Position numbers and translations under genes: made by a program. A DNA stretch of 64,000 nt from Nostoc sp. PCC 7107 (lineage in GTDB: Bacteria > Cyanobacteriota > Cyanobacteriia > Cyanobacteriales > Nostocaceae), in NCBI RefSeq assembly GCF_000316625.1, contig NC_019676.1:3118501-3182500 (forward strand). Reading direction: 5' to 3'. Within the stretch, counting starts at the first letter, position 1, and the number at the start of each line of letters is the position of its first letter. This document shows positions 43,710-53,781 of this stretch, in pieces. The notes below the pieces were generated by a model that saw nothing but the letters and a program-made list of their open reading frames with translations, did not search any database and was not told the origin of the DNA.

Positions 43710-44942
43710 TTAATATTCTGCCATTGCCGAACCTGCTAAATAAGCAGTTGTCCAAGCACTTTGGAAGTTAAAACCACCAGTAATACCATCAATATCTAAA
43801 ATCTCTCCAGCAAGGTAAAGACCAGTAATTATTTTACTTTCCATTGTCTTAAAGTTAACTTCTTTGAGGCTAATACCACCACAAGTGACGAACTCTTCTT
43901 TGAAAGCTCCTTTGCCATTAATTAAGTACTTTCCCTGAGAAATTTCTTGCACTAGCTGATTTAGGGTTTTGTTGGATATTTCGCCCCAACGGTCTTCCGT
44001 ACTAATACTGGTGCGGGTGATAAAGTATTGCCAAAGACGATGAGGTAGATCAACTCCGCGATGTAAGGCGATCGCTTTTTTACCCCATTCATTTTTAACG
44101 GCTAAAAGTTTTTCCCGGACTTGTTCTTGCTGTAAATCTGGTAGCCAGTTAATTGATAAAGTGGCTTGATAACGGTTGTCATGGAGGATTCGCGCACCCC
44201 AAGCGGAAAGCTTGAGTACAGCCGGGCCACTCACACCCCAGTGAGTAATTAGTAAAGGCCCCACTTGTTCTAAAACAGGTTGTTCGGGAACTGACAGCCT
44301 CAAGCGCACTGGATTCACACTCACACCGCTTAAGGCTCGCAAATTTGGGTCAGCAATGTTAAAGGTAAATAATGAAGGGACTGGCTGTTCAATTTGATGA
44401 CCGAATTCTTTGGCGATTTTATAACCTATGGGGTTGCTACCCGTGGCTAAGAGTAAGCGATCGCATTTTAAAGTTTCACCCGACTTTAAATTGATTGCAA
44501 ATTCATTGCTGAGTTGCTGTGTAACGGAAACAACTTGTTTACCAGTCCGCAGTTCTACTTGCGTTTCTTCAGCCGCATTCATCAAACACTGCACGATGGT
44601 TTCTGAACTGTCTGTGACAGGAAACATCCGGCCATCAGCTTCTTTTTTCAGTGGTACTCCCTGATTGGCAAACCAAGATATCGTATCTTTAGCTTGGAAG
44701 CGACTAAAAGCACCCCGCAAAGCCTTTCCACCTCTGGGGTAATTCGCCACTAAGGCTGCTGCTTCAAAACAAGCATGAGTCACATTGCAGCGACCACCAC
44801 CAGAAATTCTGACTTTGGCTAGTGGTTGACGGCTGGCTTCGAGCAAAATAACACGGGCGTAAGGGTTGGTGTTAGCACAGGCGATCGCACCAAAAAATCC
44901 CGCAGCCCCACCCCCAATAACTACAATTGTTAACGGTTGCAA
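43710..44942 (-). CDS. HI0933/YhiN-type NAD(P)/FAD-dependent oxidoreductase
   Basis: A 410-residue flavoprotein of the HI0933 family (also called aminoacetone oxidase-like). FAD-binding GGGAAGFFGAIACA at 10-23, the conserved ISGGGRCNVTH around 46, LLLATGSNPIGYKIAKEFGHQ, and the C-terminal GLYLAGEILDIDGITGGFNFQSAWTTAYLAG (key GEILD, GGFNFQ). Substrate is not established. It lies downstream of rubredoxin on the same strand with a repeat-rich 117-bp gap. Confidence 0.9.
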   Translation of the reverse strand: MQPLTIVVIGGGAAGFFGAIACANTNPYARVILLEASRQPLAKVRISGGGRCNVTHACFEAAALVANYPRGGKALRGAFSRFQAKDTISWFANQGVPLKKEADGRMFPVTDSSETIVQCLMNAAEETQVELRTGKQVVSVTQQLSNEFAINLKSGETLKCDRLLLATGSNPIGYKIAKEFGHQIEQPVPSLFTFNIADPNLRALSGVSVNPVRLRLSVPEQPVLEQVGPLLITHWGVSGPAVLKLSAWGARILHDNRYQATLSINWLPDLQQEQVREKLLAVKNEWGKKAIALHRGVDLPHRLWQYFITRTSISTEDRWGEISNKTLNQLVQEISQGKYLINGKGAFKEEFVTCGGISLKEVNFKTMESKIITGLYLAGEILDIDGITGGFNFQSAWTTAYLAGSAMAEY

Positions 44943-45059
44943 TTTTCAAAAGTCTCGTTGATTGGTCAATGGTCAAGTAAGAAGTTAAAAGGCAAAAAGG
45001 AAAAGTAAAATCTTTTACCTTTTTACTTTTGACTTTTTACTTATTTAGTACTTCCTACA

Positions 45060-45224
45060 TTAAACTTCTGCTGGTTCAAATTGATCTTTTGTCGCGCCAC
45101 AAACTGGACACACCCAATCTTCTGGGATATCTTCAAATGGCGTTCCTGGGGCAATTCCACCTTCAGGATCACCGACTTCTGGATCATACACGTAGCCGCA
45201 AATAGTGCATTCGTAAGTTTCCAT
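45060..45224 (-). CDS. Rubredoxin
   Basis: A 54-residue protein with two CxxCG knuckles ([10 protein letters not shown] at 4-13 and VCPVCGATK at 38-46) that bind one iron, and [24 protein letters not shown] between them (key [12 protein letters not shown]). I take [10 protein letters not shown] at 45224 as the start; the frame extends 12 residues upstream without family support. Soluble form without a membrane anchor, unlike the RubA that acts in photosystem I assembly. Electron carrier; partner unknown. Confidence 0.94.
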   Translation of the reverse strand: METYECTICGYVYDPEVGDPEGGIAPGTPFEDIPEDWVCPVCGATKDQFEPAEV

Positions 45225-45424
45225 TGTTCTATCCCTTAATTTTAAGGATTTCTGGATCATGTTTGAGTGTCAAGCTACAATCAGCACAGTTTTACACTCA
45301 AGAGAAACCAAGATATATGGCTTTTTATGACCATAATTACTAAGATTTAAAAGTTTGCACAAGTTGGATTTCTGACAACTTTAACAATCTTATTTAAGTA
45401 ATATTACACAATTTTGTGAATAGA

Positions 45425-45619
45425 TTAGAAACGCCACCATGTCCTCTGAGCAAAACTAATAATTCCCAGGGCGATCGCACCTAAGACAAATAGCCAAATA
45501 ATTCCTCCTGGTAGAAATGTGAGAATACCCAGGCCTCTCAAAATCCAAATGGCGATGCCAATGCCAAGTAGAATACCAAAAGCCTGGGTTAGCCGCCGAT
45601 TTAAAGAAGATTGACTCAT
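45425..45619 (-). CDS. Small membrane protein (64 aa)
   Basis: From ATG 45619 (MSQSSLNRRLTQAF) it has two hydrophobic segments (about 14-31 and 34-52) and a basic Trp-rich end RTWWRF. The frame opens nine residues earlier, which lack a hydrophobic or conserved pattern. Unknown function; probably a small cyanobacterial membrane protein. Lies upstream of rubredoxin on the same strand. Confidence 0.6.
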   Translation of the reverse strand: MSQSSLNRRLTQAFGILLGIGIAIWILRGLGILTFLPGGIIWLFVLGAIALGIISFAQRTWWRF

Positions 45620-45889
45620 GAAATGCCTCTGTGATTCAAAATTCATTACACTTCTATATTAAAAGTGGTGCTATTGTTAAAGCTGCTTAAATATAGATTT
45701 GATTAACTGTAATCATCAATACGAATTTATCAGTAATTTCCCAGAATAATGACCAGAAATGATATTAGTTCCGGAAAACGGCGCTTGGCAAGTGGAACTA
45801 AAATTTGAGTGAGTTGATCTAAAGCTTATTCGACAGTTGATGAGCGTCAACGCTGGAAGTGTGGCAAAGTGAGGAGTGAGTGAATTAGT

Positions 45890-46444
45890 ATGGCTGCGTC
45901 TCATATTTCCGACCCAATTATTGCAGGTTTAGATATGGCTTGGAGCGATGACAAGCGAAGATTATTAATGCAGGGCGAAATTTTATTAGAAGCGCGATCG
46001 CATACAGCATGGGGTGGTGCAGTTACTGCATGGATGTATGTGCCAATGATGCGATCGCAGGTATGGCAGCAACTCACAGATTACCCGCGTTGGGTACAGT
46101 ATTTTCCTGACATCACCAAAAGCGAAGTTGTACAGAGAGGTGAGGTTAAGCGCCTGTACCAAGCTGCACAAAAGGCATTTTTATTTTTCACTGCCCAGGT
46201 GGAAATTTACCTCAACGTTGTTGAAGTGATTGGGCAACAAATACACTTTCGGATGGAAAGAGGTACTTTTGATGACTTTACCGCCTGCGTAGATTTAAAA
46301 GATTTTGCTAATGGTACTTTGGTGGCTTATAATGTGCAAGCTACACCGAATATTCCCATCCCTTCAATTTTTATTCAACAAGCCATGAACTTTGAATTAC
46401 CTGCGAATATGCGGAAAATGCGTCAGGTATTGTGTAAGCAGTAA
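45890..46444 (+). CDS. SRPBCC / START-like (polyketide cyclase family) protein
   Basis: A 184-residue protein with the START-like pattern: WMYVPMMRSQVWQQLTDYPRWVQYFPDITKSEVVQRG around 48-84 (key VWQQLTDYPRW, YFPDI), RLYQAAQKAFLFFTAQVEIYLNVVE and a long C-terminal helix. Such proteins bind hydrophobic ligands (quinone, lipid, pigment) in a deep cavity. No partner is visible nearby. Followed by a clear terminator. Confidence 0.82.
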   Translation: MAASHISDPIIAGLDMAWSDDKRRLLMQGEILLEARSHTAWGGAVTAWMYVPMMRSQVWQQLTDYPRWVQYFPDITKSEVVQRGEVKRLYQAAQKAFLFFTAQVEIYLNVVEVIGQQIHFRMERGTFDDFTACVDLKDFANGTLVAYNVQATPNIPIPSIFIQQAMNFELPANMRKMRQVLCKQ

Positions 46445-46484
46445 TCAAAGTATTGAGAACATAATTAATCTATTCTTCTATCTC

Positions 46485-46520
46485 TAGCCCAGACGATTAA
46501 ATTGTCTGGGCTAAATGTTT
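46485..46520 (+). terminator. Terminator after the SRPBCC gene
   Basis: TAGCCCAGAC/GTCTGGGCTA (46485-46494 with 46504-46513), 10 bp perfect with a 9-nt loop, then AATGTTTT. The rest of the spacer (46521-46868) has no gene I can support. Confidence 0.75.
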
Positions 46521-46868
46521 TGATCAGCAGAATATTTTTAAGGGACTTTCAAATAAAACAATATCCACAAAGTTATTTTGAGGTGTTTTTAGTCACCTGT
46601 GTCGGATTTATAGTTGTCAGGATACTTACCCTACAAGAAGTCTAACTTGTTTTGTGGATACTCCTCATGGAAAACAATTGTAAAGAAATATTACAAGCTC
46701 AGAAGTTTTACGTAAATAAAAGACTTCACCCTGTGGAATAATTAGCAGCCAAAAAATCATTTTTCAGACTGCAATCCACCTCTGATTTTGTATATCTGCT
46801 ATCTATAAAAATGGAGATACTCAACACATTATCGGAGATATAAACTATAATTTCATGGAGAATTAATT

Positions 46869-47567
46869 ATGCCATTAGTTTCAACCTTTGAATTACTTGT
46901 TAACCCAATTGCGCCTACAGATAATTTAGGTAATTTACCCCCAGATGTTGTCCAAAAACTAGGAAAAGTTGCGCGGAGAGTTGTTCAAGGTTACTTTTTA
47001 ACTATTGCTAACACTACTGATGCATCTGCTCGCTTGAGATTAGAATTCACAGCCACAACGCCTGAATTAAATCTAATAGATACAGTCACAATTCGTGATG
47101 TTTTAGGTAATAATGAATTTTCTGAATTGACACCAGTTCCAGGTAATTCTAAACGCTTTACTTTTAATGTTGGTGTTCCTGCTCATGATACAGCGCTGAT
47201 TACTTTACTACCCGATCTGCAAAATGTAGACCTGTTTACAGGAGCTAAAAATTTAGAAATTCGTGGGTATGTAAGCATTTCTAGAGCAGCGATCGCCGGG
47301 CCAAGCTATGAACTGCTAGTTACTCCAGAGCATCGCGGCACTTTCTTACCCAGAAATATCGATGATTCAGTTCCTGACTTTGATCAAATTGCCTACGCTC
47401 TACCTACTGCTAGTGGTGGTAGCTTAGTCAGATTACCATCTCTTGTGCGTCCGCCTATTTTGACATCTCAACCAGGTGAATCTAATGGGGTAGAAGATAG
47501 CCAAGAAGTACTCAGCTTAATGGCTCAACGCATTGAAGAACTAGAGCAACGCTTCGCAAATGTTTAG
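46869..47567 (+). CDS. Hypothetical protein (232 aa) with C-terminal coiled coil
   Basis: A beta-rich protein with no family I recognise. It has FELLVNPIAPTDNLGNLPPDVV at the start, repeated LLVTPEH/LLVNP-type strands, a Pro-rich linker (about 190-205), and a heptad helix SLMAQRIEELEQRF at the end. No signal peptide. GGAGAATTAATT before the ATG is a good ribosome-binding site. Own terminator downstream. Could be a structural or surface-layer-like protein; unproven. Confidence 0.65.
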   Translation: MPLVSTFELLVNPIAPTDNLGNLPPDVVQKLGKVARRVVQGYFLTIANTTDASARLRLEFTATTPELNLIDTVTIRDVLGNNEFSELTPVPGNSKRFTFNVGVPAHDTALITLLPDLQNVDLFTGAKNLEIRGYVSISRAAIAGPSYELLVTPEHRGTFLPRNIDDSVPDFDQIAYALPTASGGSLVRLPSLVRPPILTSQPGESNGVEDSQEVLSLMAQRIEELEQRFANV

Positions 47568-47644
47568 TTTTTGTAACCCAAAGTAGCCGGAACTGAACAA
47601 AGTTATGTGTTTTAGATAACCAGAGTCACCGTAATTCACAAAAC

Positions 47645-47675
47645 AACCCCACAAATTTTAGTGGGGTTTTTATTT
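47645..47675 (+). terminator. Terminator after the 232-aa gene
   Basis: AACCCCAC/GTGGGGTT (47645-47652 with 47661-47668), 8-bp stem, followed by TTTATTTT. Confidence 0.8.
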
Positions 47676-47702
47676 TGTGATAGGAGGAATGTAAAACTAT
47701 GA

Positions 47703-49397
47703 CTAAACAATCCCAAACACAGAACCGACAGTCGATTTAATCGAATCTCTCGCATCTTTCAACGTCTGAGTAATTGGGTGCTTCGACTGCAAAAATACTC
47801 GCGCACAATTACGTCCTGGCATTCCCGAAATCGAACCACCTGGATGAGTCCCCGCACCAGTTAAGAATAGATTCTCAATGGGGGTTTTGTAGTTAGCAAT
47901 TTCTGGTAAGGGGCGGAAAAATACCATCTGATCTAAAGTCATATCAACGTGATAGTAATTTCCTTTATACGCACCTAATCGTTCCCCCAATTCTGCGGGA
48001 CTTTCCACCCGTCGGGCGATAGTCGCTGTTTTGACATTAGGGGCGTAGGTAGCTAACTTATCAATTACTTTGTCTGCCACTTGATTTTTCAACTCATCCG
48101 TCCAACCAGTACCTTTTAAGCCTGTACCTTCTGCACCAGCAATTTGATAAGGTGCAAAAAACTCAATCCAGACTGTATGTTTACCAGGCGGTGCTAATGT
48201 GGGGTCAAGGTAACTCGGCATAACTACATACATTGATGGATCAGAATCCGGGATTTCTCCCAATGTACACTTACTATGAGCTTGTTCCACATGAGCAACG
48301 GAATCTGCTATTAAGATAGAACCCACAAGATACTCATCTTTGTGCGCGTGGAAAGGAAAACGCAGCGGTTCATTTAAAGCCAAATCTATCTTGAGGATGG
48401 TTTCGTTGTTATTAACAATGCGGCGTTCTAATCTTTCCCACAAATCAGGATCGGCTGAGTCAATATCACTTTTATCGGTCATTTGTAAAAACAACCGCTT
48501 GGCATCAATATTAGAAATTACACCGTATTTCGCCCGATATTCTGTACCACCAGCAACGCGTACACCAGCAGCTTTCCCATCATCAATCAACACTTTTTCA
48601 ACGTGCTGATCTGTGAGAATTACGCCACCTTTAGTAGTGACTAAATTCACCAAAGCTTTGACTAATGCACCAGTACCACCACGAGGTCTAGCCATACCAG
48701 GATCATGACGCATTGCCATCATAATTGCACCAATACCAAGGGTTTTTTGTGATGGTGGCGCACCTAATTCTGATGCTAATCTGGCTAGTGGTGCTTTTAA
48801 GAATTCCGAATCAAACCACTCATTGAGTAAATCCTCTGCACTGGTTAGCATTGTGCGAATAAAATCCAGTGTTTTATTTGGCGAACCAATGACTGAGAAT
48901 AAATCTCGCAGTTTTGTGATGTCGTAGTTACCAGCAATATCTATAATTGATTTTGGTGGTGCATTAAACACTGGAATCATTGCACCGATCGCTCGTTGCC
49001 AATAGTCAGTAAATTCGGCATATTTTTTAGCATCACGTTCGCTATAACGGGCGATTTCTGCACAAGTTTTTTCTAATGATTTATGTGCTAAAAAATACTT
49101 GCCATCAGGATGAGGACAGAAAACTACTGGATCACACTCTAAATATTCTAAGCCGTATTTGTTCAGTTCTAATTCTTCAACTACTGGCCCTAAGTGAATA
49201 AATTCATGGTCAATAGCACACAAATTAAATTTAAATCCGGGGGCTTCTTTGGGTAAACATTCTTCTGTAGTTGCTGCACCACCAGGAACAGAACGCTTTT
49301 CTAGAAGTAGGACGCTATAGCCAGCTTTGAGCAAATATGCTGCACAAACTAGTCCATTATGTCCTGCGCCGATAATTACAACATCATATTCTTGCAT
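47703..49397 (-). CDS. crtO: CrtO-type beta-carotene ketolase
   Basis: FAD-dependent ketolase that adds 4-keto groups to beta-carotene (echinenone, canthaxanthin). The 564-residue protein belongs to the phytoene-desaturase superfamily: VVIIGAGHNGLVCAAYLLKAG at 6-26, then PGGAATTEECLP. Its C terminus LTGAGTHPGGSISGMPGRNCARVFLQ is the FAD-binding end seen in CrtO. Length and motifs fit CrtO; a different substrate cannot be excluded. Upstream is the P450 gene on the same strand, 551 bp away. Confidence 0.82.
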   Translation of the reverse strand: MQEYDVVIIGAGHNGLVCAAYLLKAGYSVLLLEKRSVPGGAATTEECLPKEAPGFKFNLCAIDHEFIHLGPVVEELELNKYGLEYLECDPVVFCPHPDGKYFLAHKSLEKTCAEIARYSERDAKKYAEFTDYWQRAIGAMIPVFNAPPKSIIDIAGNYDITKLRDLFSVIGSPNKTLDFIRTMLTSAEDLLNEWFDSEFLKAPLARLASELGAPPSQKTLGIGAIMMAMRHDPGMARPRGGTGALVKALVNLVTTKGGVILTDQHVEKVLIDDGKAAGVRVAGGTEYRAKYGVISNIDAKRLFLQMTDKSDIDSADPDLWERLERRIVNNNETILKIDLALNEPLRFPFHAHKDEYLVGSILIADSVAHVEQAHSKCTLGEIPDSDPSMYVVMPSYLDPTLAPPGKHTVWIEFFAPYQIAGAEGTGLKGTGWTDELKNQVADKVIDKLATYAPNVKTATIARRVESPAELGERLGAYKGNYYHVDMTLDQMVFFRPLPEIANYKTPIENLFLTGAGTHPGGSISGMPGRNCARVFLQSKHPITQTLKDARDSIKSTVGSVFGIV

Positions 49398-49948
49398 ATT
49401 TTTAGTTTAGAATAAAGTGGCTTGCTAATATTACAAAGAGTAAAAAGAAATTACAATCTTGATAATTGATGAATTTTTGGCTGGGAATTTTACATATAAT
49501 AATTTAATCAATTAATTCTGTTACAGAATCAGGTATTTAGTTAAGGTTGGCTTCAATAAACAAAATTAGATTTTTATTCTGCAATTCCATATTTTTAATC
49601 CTGAATTTCATATTTTCCATGTGTTGGTCTGCTATGAATACATAGTTTTTTCATTTACTATCATTAGTTACTGTAAACTCTCAATATCTGTTGATGAATC
49701 TATAGCATGGTATATATCTAATCAACTGAAAAGTCAGAAGATAGATAGGCTGGAGATCAAGAAATTATCAGATATTTATAGCTCTTAATCGTGAGCAAGA
49801 TAAGTAATCGGGCAGGAACGTTGCTTTTAGACTGCCACTATCTACTAAGCTAACCAGCAGAGAAAGGAATTTTAGATTTTAGATGAAAAGCTAATCTAAA
49901 ATCCAAAATTCAAAATTTAATTACCTGAGCCACAAAATTAATCTGTCA
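49398..49948. other. Spacer upstream of crtO
   Basis: 551 bp, AT-rich. The only notable element is the STRR/inverted repeat at 49870-49915. No small gene or NtcA/CRP-type motif found. Confidence 0.5.
49870..49915. repeat. Inverted heptamer STRR array
   Basis: TTTTAGA twice, an 11-nt spacer, then TCTAAAA, TCCAAAA, TTCAAAA. The two halves are inverted, so the transcript can fold; it lies 34 bp after the P450 stop and may act as its terminator. Confidence 0.65.
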
Positions 49949-51334
49949 TCATCCTACGGTGGTAGTTTCTAAATTGTGAGACTTGATTTGACGCTCACTC
50001 TTAACCACCATGCGGATAGGACGGTTTGGCCCGGTGACTAAACCACGACGTTGGGGTTTGACTTCTGTACTATCGACTAAATCTAATTCTCGTATGGTTA
50101 ACATTTTAGCGATCGCTAATTTCATTTCCCATTGAGCAAAGGCTAAACCAATACAGCGTCTTGCGCCAGCCCCAAAGGGAATGTATTCGTAAGGTGAAAA
50201 CTGTTTTTCTAAAAAGCGTTCTGGTTTAAACTGTTTAGGCTGTGGGTAGATATCTTCCCGTTGATGGGCTAAGTAAATTGCACTCATAACTGGTGTACCT
50301 GGTGGAAGTTCATAACCACTGACAGTGATAGGTGTTTTCACTCTTCTGGGAAAAGTTAGCATCCCTACTGGATAAATTCGTAAAGTTTCCGAGCAAACAG
50401 CACTGAGGTAAGGTAGCTTGTAAATTGTATTTGGGTCTGGTTCATCCTCCAAACTATCTAGTTCTTGGATCAGTTTTTCCTTAACTTGTGGTAATTTATG
50501 AATCCAGTACATAGCCCAGGCTATAGCCGTGGCCGTAGTTTCATGACCCGCGACTAATAAAGTCATCAGTTCATCGCGTAACTCGACATCGGTCATCGGT
50601 TGACCTTCTGCATCTCTAGCATCCATGAGTAAGCTGAGGATATCTGTACGTGATGAGTCTGGATGTTCGCGCCGTTCTTGAATTTCCTCATAGATAAGTT
50701 GGTCAGATGTTTGCTGGAGTGCTTGTTGTTTTCCCCAGACTTTAATTGGCCCAAAATCTCTTTGTAATGCTGGGAAATACAGCGAAACGACACGCCACAC
50801 AGAACTACCATTTTCTAAAAGTTCCTTTAATCGCTGTTGGAGTTGTTCGGCGCGGAGTCCTTGATCCATTCCAAATACAGCCTGCATAATTACGCGTAGA
50901 GTAATGTCTTGGCTGACAGTACGAATATTAAAAGGCTGTCCGACTGGGTATTGGCTGATGACTTTGGCAGTAATATCATTGATAATTTGGCTGTAACCGC
51001 GCATTCTTTCGCCATGCAAAGGCGGCATCATTAATTGCCGTTGGCGTTGATGTTCTTCACCAGACAAAGAAATTACAGAACGCTTACCCAGTAAGCCTTG
51101 AAACAAACTGTTTAAATCTCCAGGTGCTTCTAATTCTTTGGTGTCGTGACTCAAAATTTGCTGTAAATCTTGAGGGTGGCTAACAAACACTATCGGAGGA
51201 ATATTTTTTTGCAGTTTGAGGGCAAAAACATCACCATAGCGTTTCGCACACTCTTCCATGTAAGGCATAGGGCGGAATACCCAATTCAGCAGTTGTAACA
51301 CTGCTGGAGTGTTCGGAGTTTTTAGTAGTTGCAT
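49949..51334 (-). CDS. Cytochrome P450 (CYP110-like)
   Basis: A 461-residue heme monooxygenase: I-helix AGHETT at 262-267, ExxR at 316-319 (ETLR), heme loop FGAGARRCIG with Cys394. All catalytic elements are present. The N terminus (LKTPNTPAVLQLLNWVFRPMPYMEECAKRYGDVF, key residues only) and overall look match the CYP110 family of heterocystous cyanobacteria, reported to oxidise fatty acids or terpenes. No N-terminal anchor. Divergent from the phosphoketolase-like gene and upstream of crtO. Confidence 0.88.
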   Translation of the reverse strand: MQLLKTPNTPAVLQLLNWVFRPMPYMEECAKRYGDVFALKLQKNIPPIVFVSHPQDLQQILSHDTKELEAPGDLNSLFQGLLGKRSVISLSGEEHQRQRQLMMPPLHGERMRGYSQIINDITAKVISQYPVGQPFNIRTVSQDITLRVIMQAVFGMDQGLRAEQLQQRLKELLENGSSVWRVVSLYFPALQRDFGPIKVWGKQQALQQTSDQLIYEEIQERREHPDSSRTDILSLLMDARDAEGQPMTDVELRDELMTLLVAGHETTATAIAWAMYWIHKLPQVKEKLIQELDSLEDEPDPNTIYKLPYLSAVCSETLRIYPVGMLTFPRRVKTPITVSGYELPPGTPVMSAIYLAHQREDIYPQPKQFKPERFLEKQFSPYEYIPFGAGARRCIGLAFAQWEMKLAIAKMLTIRELDLVDSTEVKPQRRGLVTGPNRPIRMVVKSERQIKSHNLETTTVG

Positions 51335-51567
51335 AAAAATAGGTTTAGTGGATATCGTTATTTTGACTTAAATTAGGAGTTAATTACTGTTAGCGATAGC
51401 GGGGCGTTCAGCCCGTGTTGAGTCAAGACATCAATCTCTAGTTATTTAAACTACTTATCTTGAGCATCACAAAACACTGATAAACCTTCACATCCTTAAA
51501 GATGTAAAATTTCTGTTAAATTCAACGGGCATCTACAATTTCCCTTCATCCTTATAAGGTACTCAGC

Positions 51568-53781
51568 ATGACAGCAATTACACCAAAGGCATCTGCCGCG
51601 CTTCCTAATTTTTGCGAAGGCATTCAATATTTTGGCGAAGCGCCACCAGATTTTGCCACTTATGGTGCTACACCTGCGATAGATTCAGATAAAGTAGCGA
51701 TCGCATCTCCTACAGATACCACAGCCGTATATCAAACTTTACTGGCTGCTGATGCCTTGCGTTATCTGACATTGCAAATCACTGGTAGTAAAGCATCAGG
51801 ACATCCAGGCGGGTTTGCCAGCCAAGCGGAAGCTTATGCAGCGTTAGTCATGCTGGGCTACAAAAATATTATTACCGAAGTCGGACACCACGCCCCTGGA
51901 TTTTATAGTGCCATGTTTTTGGATCGTTCCTTAGAAGACATGGGCATTTTTACAGTACAACAATTGCGCGATCGCTTCCGCGAAAAACACGGACTTTTAG
52001 GACACCTCTCCGGTTTCATCCCCGGCATTCTCTCACCAGCCGGGCCTTTGGGACAAGGGCAACACTTTGCAATGGCGGCTGCACTCCTGCACAGAGACAA
52101 GCTTTTCCCCTTCACCCTTGGTGATGGCGGACTGGGTGAACCATATATTATGAGTTCAATGGCACACTTCAACACCGCCTACCCCAGCGTCACCAACTTC
52201 TTACCTGTGCTGGTATGGAACGGTTACAGTCAAGAACACCACAGTATGGTTTCCCTCAAAACCAACGAACAAATGCAAGCATACTGGCAAGGTAACGGTT
52301 TTGAGGAAGTCATTCTTGTAGATGCCAAAGAATTTGACGACCAAAATCAACCAGGCGATTACGTTGATAGTACAGCCTTTTCCTTTGAGCAACGCCTTGC
52401 CTTTACCCAAGCCGTATTAGTAGCTGTCGATAAAGCAGCACGTTCCGCACTGAGTGGAAAACTTACCGTATTTATTATCAAACAACTCAAAGGTGCAGGC
52501 GTTCACGCCAGAGGTGCAAAATCTCATAACTTGTATCCCAAAGACACTCTTGATGCGCCTCATATTATCAGCGCATTGCAAACACGCGCCTTATCCCAAG
52601 AAGCTTGGCAAACAGTTAGAACCAACGCCGAACGCGCTGGTGGCGGCCCGGCTGCGAAAACTGTAGTGACAGAATTTGAATTACCATTGGCAGATTTAGG
52701 CGAATTGCCATTAGAAGAATATGCAGTTGGTGGCGAACCAAAAGTTTCGACAACCGCAATGGGCAGATTAGTTGGTATCGTCGGACAAAAGGATAAAAAT
52801 TTCCTCGTCACCAACGCCGATGGTAACGAAGCATCAGGAATTGGCAACATCAACCAAGCATTAAAAATTATTCACCCCACAACCGACGACTTATATAACC
52901 AATCACCAAACGGTCAAGTTTATGAACCATTAAGTGAAGATGCTTGTGCAGGTTTAGCCGTTGGTTTATCACTCATGGGTGCAAGAAGTCTGTGGTGTTC
53001 TTATGAATCTTTTGCCATCAACGGTTTACCAATTTGGCAAACAGTCACCCAAGCAATGGCAGAGTTACGCCGTCAAACTCCCTCAACAATTACCTTATTT
53101 ACTGCTGGTGCATTAGAACAAGGTCGTAATGGTTGGACACACCAACGTCCTGAGATTGAAGCTTACTTTGCATCGATGATGCGAAATGGCAATGTATTTC
53201 CTGTATTTCCACCTGATGCTAATAGTACCCAAACTTGTTATGACTGGGCATTGCAAACAAAAAATAAGGGAATTGTGATTACTGCCAGTAAGTCACCATT
53301 GCCCATTCGCACAACTTTAAAACAAACCCAACAAGGCTTAGAAGATGGTGCAATAATATTGCATGAAATTGCTGGTGATAAGCAAGTTGTATTTGCCGTT
53401 ATTGGCGATATGACATTAATTCCTGTATTTGAAGTAGCCGCTTTCTTAGAAAATGAAGGTATCGGGGTGAAGATAGTTTCTATTATTAACCCCCGTCGTT
53501 TATATCGTCCTAGTGATGTCGCTTGGGATACTTGTTCTGAACCTGATGGTGATTTTATTGATGATGCAAAATTCGAGAAATTATTTGGTGGTGATGCACT
53601 AATTGGTGTAACTGGTGGTGCTGCGGCAATGCTAGAACCAATTATGTTAAGAAGTAACAGCAAGCGTGATACTTTTGCCTGGAAACGTGGAGAAACTACA
53701 GCTAGTGCTGGCGAGTTGATGGCGTTTAATGGTTTGACTGCTGAAGCGTTGACGAAGCGGGCTATTGAGTTAGTGCATTAA
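51568..53781 (+). CDS. Phosphoketolase/transketolase-like ThDP enzyme
   Basis: A 737-residue ThDP-fold protein. The N half has SGHPGG, GHLSGFIPGILSPAGPLGQGQHFAMAAALLHRDKLFPFTLGDGGLGE; the C half has PLSEDACAGLAVGLSLMGARSLWCSYESFAINGLPIW and GRNGWTHQRPEIEAYF...FPPDANSTQT (key residues only). The layout is closer to phosphoketolase than to transketolase but shorter than true Xfp (about 800). It looks like the Synechocystis Sll0529 group, suggested as a second phosphoketolase. Substrate specificity cannot be read from sequence. Confidence 0.72.
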   Translation: MTAITPKASAALPNFCEGIQYFGEAPPDFATYGATPAIDSDKVAIASPTDTTAVYQTLLAADALRYLTLQITGSKASGHPGGFASQAEAYAALVMLGYKNIITEVGHHAPGFYSAMFLDRSLEDMGIFTVQQLRDRFREKHGLLGHLSGFIPGILSPAGPLGQGQHFAMAAALLHRDKLFPFTLGDGGLGEPYIMSSMAHFNTAYPSVTNFLPVLVWNGYSQEHHSMVSLKTNEQMQAYWQGNGFEEVILVDAKEFDDQNQPGDYVDSTAFSFEQRLAFTQAVLVAVDKAARSALSGKLTVFIIKQLKGAGVHARGAKSHNLYPKDTLDAPHIISALQTRALSQEAWQTVRTNAERAGGGPAAKTVVTEFELPLADLGELPLEEYAVGGEPKVSTTAMGRLVGIVGQKDKNFLVTNADGNEASGIGNINQALKIIHPTTDDLYNQSPNGQVYEPLSEDACAGLAVGLSLMGARSLWCSYESFAINGLPIWQTVTQAMAELRRQTPSTITLFTAGALEQGRNGWTHQRPEIEAYFASMMRNGNVFPVFPPDANSTQTCYDWALQTKNKGIVITASKSPLPIRTTLKQTQQGLEDGAIILHEIAGDKQVVFAVIGDMTLIPVFEVAAFLENEGIGVKIVSIINPRRLYRPSDVAWDTCSEPDGDFIDDAKFEKLFGGDALIGVTGGAAAMLEPIMLRSNSKRDTFAWKRGETTASAGELMAFNGLTAEALTKRAIELVH

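Noticed and set aside
45709-45722. GTAATCATCAATAC, an exact GTA-N8-TAC match
   Set aside because: No TAN3T box at 21-23 nt on either side, so probably a chance match.
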